In this document: one piece after another, positions 57,984 through 64,000 of the stretch
Numbering within the stretch: the first letter of the stretch is position 1
How the letters are laid out: every line of letters begins with the position of its first letter
Assembly (NCBI GenBank): GCA_900239685.1
Contig: OENT01000008.1
Span: 248,001-312,000, forward strand
Direction: 5' to 3'
DNA from: Rotaria macrura
Lineage: Eukaryota; Rotifera; Eurotatoria; Philodinida; Philodinidae
DNA length: 64,000 nt
Made by a program: the position numbers and the translations under genes
Notes under the pieces: generated by a model
The model's input: the letters and a program-made list of their open reading frames with translations, nothing else
Database searches by the model: none
What the model was told of the DNA's origin: nothing

Positions 57984-60900
57984 GTTTATCTAGTATTTGT
58001 AGGATACCCAGCAAAGGTCAACATAACTCATAAGTTATTTGTTCTTTTATCCCTTGGAAAAAATCCTTTACTTTTGAATGAAAGTATAAGACAAATCATA
58101 AAGCATCAAGTTGTTTATATGGTCTCATGAACCGTCGTATTCGATAAAGAGAAGAATATAGCCGAGAAAAAAAAGAGAAAAAAAGAAAAGAATTTCTTTT
58201 TCTATCAACTATGTTGACAGAACAGAATGCTACTTTTGAAGAGACTTTTGCATTAGGTTCTTACTATTTTTTTGTCAAGATTTACTGCCATTCATTTGAA
58301 CAGAGAGTCATTTATTTTAATTTAATCATTTGAGTTACCTTTCAATACTAACTGAGTCACAAGTAAGCTGCAAGAATCAATGTATGTTGAAAACATGTCA
58401 ACGTCCTACCGATCGATTAGTTTTAGATAGATAGCAGCTGCTCAATATTTCAATGTCATGGAAGTCTGTTTATATTACGGCTCAAATGCATTATCCGGAT
58501 AGAAAACATCAAGTAGTTTAGTACTTAGTGATTCGTTAACGAAACATGATCTTCTCAACTTGAACTTAGATAATATGAAGCGACAGACTTGAAAAATGTT
58601 CTCAACCCTAATAGCACTGATCAGAAGATTCATGTGTTTTTTTTAGAATACTACTCTTTTTACGTTTAAACTTTCATTGACTCTAATAAGCTTTGAAACA
58701 TAGAGAATTTCTATCATTATAATATCATTTATAATGTTGATGTATTTATTTTATTATCTGTATATATTTCTATGCTTTTGATTAAGCCTTGACAAAATAA
58801 GAAAATAATAAATCTATCTATTAATTAAATAATCAATTAACAAGATAAGGGATCTCTTTGAAATGGCTGCATGTTTTTTACCATCAAAATGCATAAATTA
58901 AACGAACGGAGTGACAGAGTTGTTAGTTTTAATACAATAGGACAAAACGGAAACGTGCTAAAGAAAACTGTCGATGATTAGTTATAATTTACTAATACAA
59001 AAGAATATCTAGGAAGTACGTTCGACACATGAACGTCAGTCGAAATTTGAGGCTTTTTTCTTTTAGAGAAAAAAAAGAAAGTGGTATTAGAGCTAAAAAT
59101 ATCGTTGTCATGCACTGTAATCAATCAAACTACTTTTATACTCGACAACCCTGGATTACAAGCATGATAATTGCTTTTCTACATTTTGTTAACCGTTAGG
59201 TTATGATGACTTTTATTCATAATAGAAAGAAAAAATAGCGGATGTTTGCCATTCATGCGTCATCAAGATATTATTAGTTAATTAAAACATTTTCTTACTT
59301 GTTGAACTAACAAATTCATTGACATTCTTGTTCATAAAATCTTGAATCGAAATAGATTCCTTAGTATTTTTAATAGTTTCATTGTGATCCGATGTTCGTT
59401 GATGTTGTGGATAACGCGATTGAGGATGATGTGGTGAATGTTGTTGTGGTCGTTGAGATGAGATTGTATCAATGGAAGGATGATGATGTCCATGCATTAA
59501 GTATGCTTGGTGATGAGGTGAAATTTGTGAATTTTGCATCGGTGGAACTAATGTACGATTTGTGGAATTCGTATTTGGTTGAGTATGACGATGAGGTGAT
59601 GGATGAGTTGGTTGAGGTTTATGTACATTGGGAGGAGGTTGTCTCATGTAATTTAATGAACCAGCATCTGTCATATGATCATTATAATGTAAAGTCGGAT
59701 TTGATTTATCATGAGATAATTTCTAGGAAAAATAAAAATCGCATGTTCTTCCTATGTTTCTGCTCTAGGATTAAACATTACATGGTGATTATGTGCTTCG
59801 ACGCGTTTAAAATGAATCGATGGACTTTCGGTTGCAGCGCGTGATGAATTCATATGATGATGGTAATCATCTGGTGATCTACGTGGGGATAAATTTATAT
59901 TAAACTATATTCAAGTTTTAGTTTTACAAAAATAATAGCACAGCAAAGAAAACAAGCGAATATTTCTTACCGGCTGTTTCCTTCGGGACCAAGTGACGAT
60001 GAGTATCGAGACAGTTCATTTAACTTTGATAATGGATTTTCATTTGGTCCAGGATTAAGTTTCATCTGTGGATGCATTTGTTGTTGTTGTTGTTGTTGTT
60101 GAGGACTATTCATAGATTGTGCATGCCATATAGATGTCGTATAATCATTTGACGAATAACCTAAATCATGTGAAGTTCTTTTTGATGACTGTGTTGGATA
60201 AGATGGATCCGGCGGTGAATGTCCACGTAAAGAAGGTGGATGATGATGATGTCGACTTAGACGCATTGCTGCTTTATGATGTTCAGCTATGATGAGAAAA
60301 TATAATGAATAGTAGTTTTTCATATTTTCGTTGTTTGATATATGTTTTTCTAAAAACCTTTCAATTGTTCATTGTTGGCTGCTGCATTAGCATATTCATG
60401 CATGATTCGTGGATCGAATAAGAATGGTGGATTTGCTGGTGATGAGCCATAATAAGGTGAATATGGTATCAGGCCACTAGATATCAAATCTTGTGGATAA
60501 ACTCCTGTTGATGCAAATATCTGTGAGGCAGCTAGAAGAGCAGCTTGTTGTGGTGAATGATGTGAATGAGGAGATGATTGAACGGAAGGATTCGATGTAG
60601 GAGGAGCTATTGCGGCTGGTGGCGGAAGTAATGGTTGACCAATAGATGGAGATATTTGAGAAGGAGACACTTGTTCAGAACCAGGACGATGTTGCCTATA
60701 AATTTCCAAAGAACAACATGTATATTCATTGAAAGATTTGCTTTTCAAAATAATGAAAACCGACTCGTGGAAAACATTGAACAATACATAAAACTAAGAT
60801 AATAATTCGTGTAGACAACTCATTCGAGAATTAATTATAGAATTCATCTGTTCTTCAGTCTCATCATATTAATAGAAAACATGTTCAGTAAAAAGTCTAA

Positions 60901-62104
60901 AGTTTACTCTAAGAACACTTAATCATTAGAGAAATTATCTGTTTTATTCAGTGTGTATAATTGAAAACGAATTTATTCGCATAGAAGTTTTAAAAGGAAT
61001 TTCTCAACATCATTTACCACTCTCTAACGATTGATATAACTCAGTGAGAAGCCTGCAGTAGAAATCTATTGCTAGTCTCGACATAGTGTTACATATATGT
61101 TGGTCAGCACATAAGTATTGATATTGATTATTTTCCACGATTACAACTTGATCGGTAGTTCGTGCTTTCTTATGTCTATAACAAACTGACAATGATAACA
61201 AATTAATTTGAAACAATCGATCGCTAGTCACATTGTGAATATCAATAATATTGCGTTGCAAGCATAAAAAAGGTCTAATTTCCAAACTCAGTCAAGCCAC
61301 ACAAATACTGATAAAGTTTAGGCAATATCGTTAAGCGTCTCTGCCTATTGCTAAGAAACCCAGTAGTTGCTCTTATGAAAATAGAATTAATGACTGTAAA
61401 CCATGTCGACAATTGTGATCAAATTACGGATCAAATTGAGATTTGTTTTCTTTTTGAAAAACATGATAAGAGTTTGATCAATCAATATAACTTCCATAGT
61501 AATTTTATTCGAATATTGAATATTTTGTTACTTTTAATTCATCTATGAGTCAAAAGTTCATGATTTTAAATCGTCAGAGCGAAAAAAATAAGACCTTTGA
61601 TATTTCTGTAATAACCTGTGGTCTTATTCAACTGGTTGCTGCTTAAAAATTCTACAGTCAACTGATGTTATTCTATCCTTTTGTATTTGATAAAATTCAC
61701 AAGAAATCTATTAAATCGTAACTTAAACTAATTCAAATAGAAAATTTTCCTTTTTAATCACTGAACATAGAAGAAATTCGAATAGATTCTCTACACAAGT
61801 TTACCGTTCATGACTTGGCGAATGTGTTGTTGCAAGATATTTCGATGTAAGGAAATCAGCTCTTAAGGTTTCAAATGTATCCGTATTGGATGTATCTATT
61901 TTATTCGGTGATGGCTTATGTTGCTGTTGATGTTGCTGCTGCTGCTGGTGTTGCTGCTGCTGGTGTTGCGGTGGTGGTAAATATTGTTGTGCATGTGGAT
62001 AATGACGCATGTGAGCTGCGTGTTGTTGTTGTTGTTGTTGCTGCTGCTGTTGTTGTTGTTGATGATGGTGATGAAGTAAATGTTGTTGTTGTTGTTGCTG
62101 CTGA

Positions 62105-62157
<53 letters not shown>

Positions 62158-63146
62158 ATGCTGCTGGTGCTGCTGTTGCTGATGCTGTTGCTGATGCTCC
62201 ATACTTCGGTCTAATATTTTAGGTGATTTCATATGTGAATAATCATTTCTTGAATTATTATAATGATGAGGATGAGAATGTGTCGATGATATATCAATAG
62301 CAATCGGTTTATTTGTTGGTGTTGCTGATGGTATTGGTGTTCCACGCATAATTGAACCTTTATTTACATATGGCTGTTGAGGATGAGATGAGTATTGATA
62401 ATGTGTTGCTGGTGAATGAGATTTCGCTACAGCAATAAGTGGCGGTGGTGGTAGCGGTGTTTGAGGCGTGTGATGGTGGTGATGATGATGATGATTATTA
62501 TTATTATTATTACTGTTATTATTGCTATTATTAGTATTAGTATTAGTGATAGTATAAGAAGTAGTAGTAGTGGTAGTAGTAGCTGCTGGTCGTTCTGGTG
62601 ATCTATTGATAGTGTTGGTATTTGTATTGGCATTGGCATTCAGATTATTTAATGAACGTTTTTCAGTTTCACTCAATGTTTTTGATATTTCTTTTTCAAC
62701 TAGTGACGTTATCGTTGTTAAATGTGTTGCTAACGGAATTGATTTCGATGGTTTTTCTTCAACAGTCGATGGTTGTTCTTCGCCTTCATCAATTACCATA
62801 CCATGTGTGGAATCATTACTATCGTCATTTACAGGTTTTAATCGATTATCGTCATTAACTGGCTTTGTTTGTCCTAATTCAGAACCTGAAATACTACCAT
62901 TGTCTTCATCAATATTTTGCTAAAAATATATTTAAAGAAACAACAACTTTACACTTGCTAATGTTCGAGAAATGAAAAATTTTAGTTATTTTACATCAAT
63001 AGGTGACGAATTTTTATATTGTTTTATATAGAATGCTCGACAACTTTCTTCACTACGATGAACAAATTCCGCTATTTGTGTCCAATCATGATTGAATTTG
63101 TTAAGTGCTTGTGTAAATGCATCGATTTCCGTTTTATTCCATTCTT
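53843..63146 (-). CDS. NCOR-like: Nuclear receptor corepressor (NCoR/SMRTER-like), 15 exons, 5' end outside window
   Basis: Scaffold that links unliganded nuclear receptors to HDAC3 complexes. Exons: 62995-63146, 61805-62919, 60358-60695, 59971-60286, 59782-59878, 59299-59722, 57855-57937, 57600-57768, 56932-57030, 56781-56873, 56602-56718, 56447-56537, 55229-55581, 55073-55161, 53843-54235. All 14 junctions keep phase, giving about 1,308 residues in this window. The first exon is a SANT domain (EIDAFTQALNKFNHDWTQIA then EFV, SEESCRAFYIKQYK) like NCoR SANT2. NKGSIMRGTPIPS and TGSITQGSPISPS match the GSI-x-x-GTP repeats of NCoR/SMRT. CEKIEYLIRDALDRAY resembles the CoRNR receptor-binding box (GLEDIIRKAL). 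The 1.1-kb exon encodes poly-Asn, poly-His and long poly-Gln. The final exon ends in a TGA at 53843. The N-terminal repression domains and SANT1 are upstream of the window. Confidence 0.78.
57958..57982. repeat. (TA)n microsatellite in an intron
   Basis: About 12 TA units in the long intron between 57937 and 59299. Confidence 0.9.
61920..62200 (-). repeat. CAG/CAA tract encoding polyglutamine
   Basis: On the minus strand, CAG and CAA codons interrupted by CAT (His) dominate about 90 codons of the large corepressor exon. The longest run is about 20 Gln. Mixed codons suggest moderate stability. Confidence 0.9.
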
Positions 63147-64000
63147 CTGAAAAAATCAAAATCTTTTTCAATACATGATTATTCTAAGACATAATACAGA
63201 TCAAAAAACGGACAAAATATTTTAGAAATTCTGAAAAACGTTTTCCAAGATACGCATTCCTATTGCTTTTACGATGGAGTTCACAGATGAGTTTTTAAAA
63301 TTCGATAAGATGAATGCTGCACTTTCAGAAATGCTCGACTTCTTGCCCGCAGGTCTAATATGTTAGTCGAAAAATGTTGAAATACAATTTATCTTACCCT
63401 GAAGAGAGATTGCTTGGTGTTGAAAAATCCAGGTCACGACATTTTGTGTTCCGTTCTCCCCACATCTTCCTCACAGATATTACTTCTGGCACTCGAGTAA
63501 TTCAAGTACTTTCTGTTGATTAGATTTTTTAACTACACTCAGTACTGCCTAGTCGTCGGCATAACCGGTGGCATCGAACTACGCATACGTTTTCAAATAA
63601 TTACAAATGGAAAAGAAATAGTAAATGTATGATTAAGACTTTTGAAAGAAACCACTTAGTCAGACAGACGAACATGGTTCGATAGTCCAATTCACATTTC
63701 CATGGGTATAATGCCTACGAGCTACGTTCTCTTTGACAACAAGATTATCGCCCAAAACATTTTGGTTTTTCTTTTTCATTAAATTTCTAGGTTAATTAAG
63801 AATCTTTTCATCGATTGTACGTCTCAAAACCAGAGTAACTCATCTTCAGTATCTTCTGTTTAACCAAGAAGTGACGATAGAAAAGCTTTTTCAGTCGAAT
63901 CTTCTTAATACTACGGTAAATAGTAACAATAGATATTCTGCTATTACCAAAGCTGTACGTAAGGATGAGATTTAAAGTTGCAATTTCTTTTTCATATGTG
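63147..64000. other. Intron or upstream flank of the corepressor gene
   Basis: No further exon could be identified by eye. Since the SANT exon begins mid-codon at a splice acceptor, this must be intron, at least in part. Confidence 0.5.

Noticed and set aside
61875..62222. Ala/Val-rich plus-strand frame opposite the polyglutamine exon
   Set aside because: Antisense of CAG/CAA repeats. The minus-strand exon has phase-consistent splice sites and conserved motifs.
1..64000. Bacterial-style operons or horizontally acquired bacterial genes
   Set aside because: The confident genes have eukaryotic domains or introns, and no gene of clear bacterial type was recognised.

Overview
This window looks like AT-rich nuclear DNA from a bdelloid rotifer, probably a Rotaria- or Adineta-like species. 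Four things support this. A kinesin-light-chain-type TPR protein carries an animal-type ADP-ribosyltransferase domain, and a separate gene carries the matching bdelloid-style N-terminal region. There is an NHL beta-propeller gene. Introns are short (about 50-100 bp) with GT-AG ends. The mobile DNA is diverse but mostly dead. GT/CA-rich sequences resembling the bdelloid telomeric repeat (TGTGGG, from memory) also occur inside the window. I ran no database search, so family names rest on motif recognition.

Layout. 0-16 kb: an NHL-propeller gene and a cysteine-rich exon, both on the minus strand, among fold-back (inverted-repeat) elements, a 4-copy 133-bp tandem repeat and a very stable GC-rich hairpin. 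16-31 kb: the N-terminal half of a TPR/ADP-ribosyltransferase-type protein, then a graveyard of transposons: a Penelope-like fragment, a Helitron helicase fragment split by a hAT-type MITE, a decayed hAT transposase, a mariner with TIRs and TA duplication, a Tc1-like element with long inverted repeats, and an APE-type LINE. A tRNA-derived SINE sits inside each of the last two. 31.4-33.4 kb: an intact ADP-ribosyltransferase plus 11-TPR gene. 33.5-46.5 kb: mostly repeats, a second LINE (CCHC ORF1, APE/RT ORF2), nested inverted-repeat elements and a large palindrome centred on a single N.

46.5-64 kb is the conserved, low-transposon part. It holds a small predicted type I membrane protein (plus strand), a 9-exon troponin T gene (minus) and a 15-exon gene (minus, 5' end outside the window). 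I read the last as a nuclear receptor corepressor (NCoR/SMRTER) homologue: SANT domain, GSI-x-x-GTP-type motifs, a CoRNR-box-like motif and long polyglutamine. The exon phases of the last two genes agree throughout, which supports the models.

The genes form no operon or pathway. The most unusual pattern is a family of short fold-backs with a telomere-like GGGTGTGGGTG left half and a CACCCACACCC right half. It appears at six places, several at transposon ends. Four isolated N bases coincide with reading-frame breaks, a deletion or a palindrome centre, so some of the apparent decay may be assembly error.
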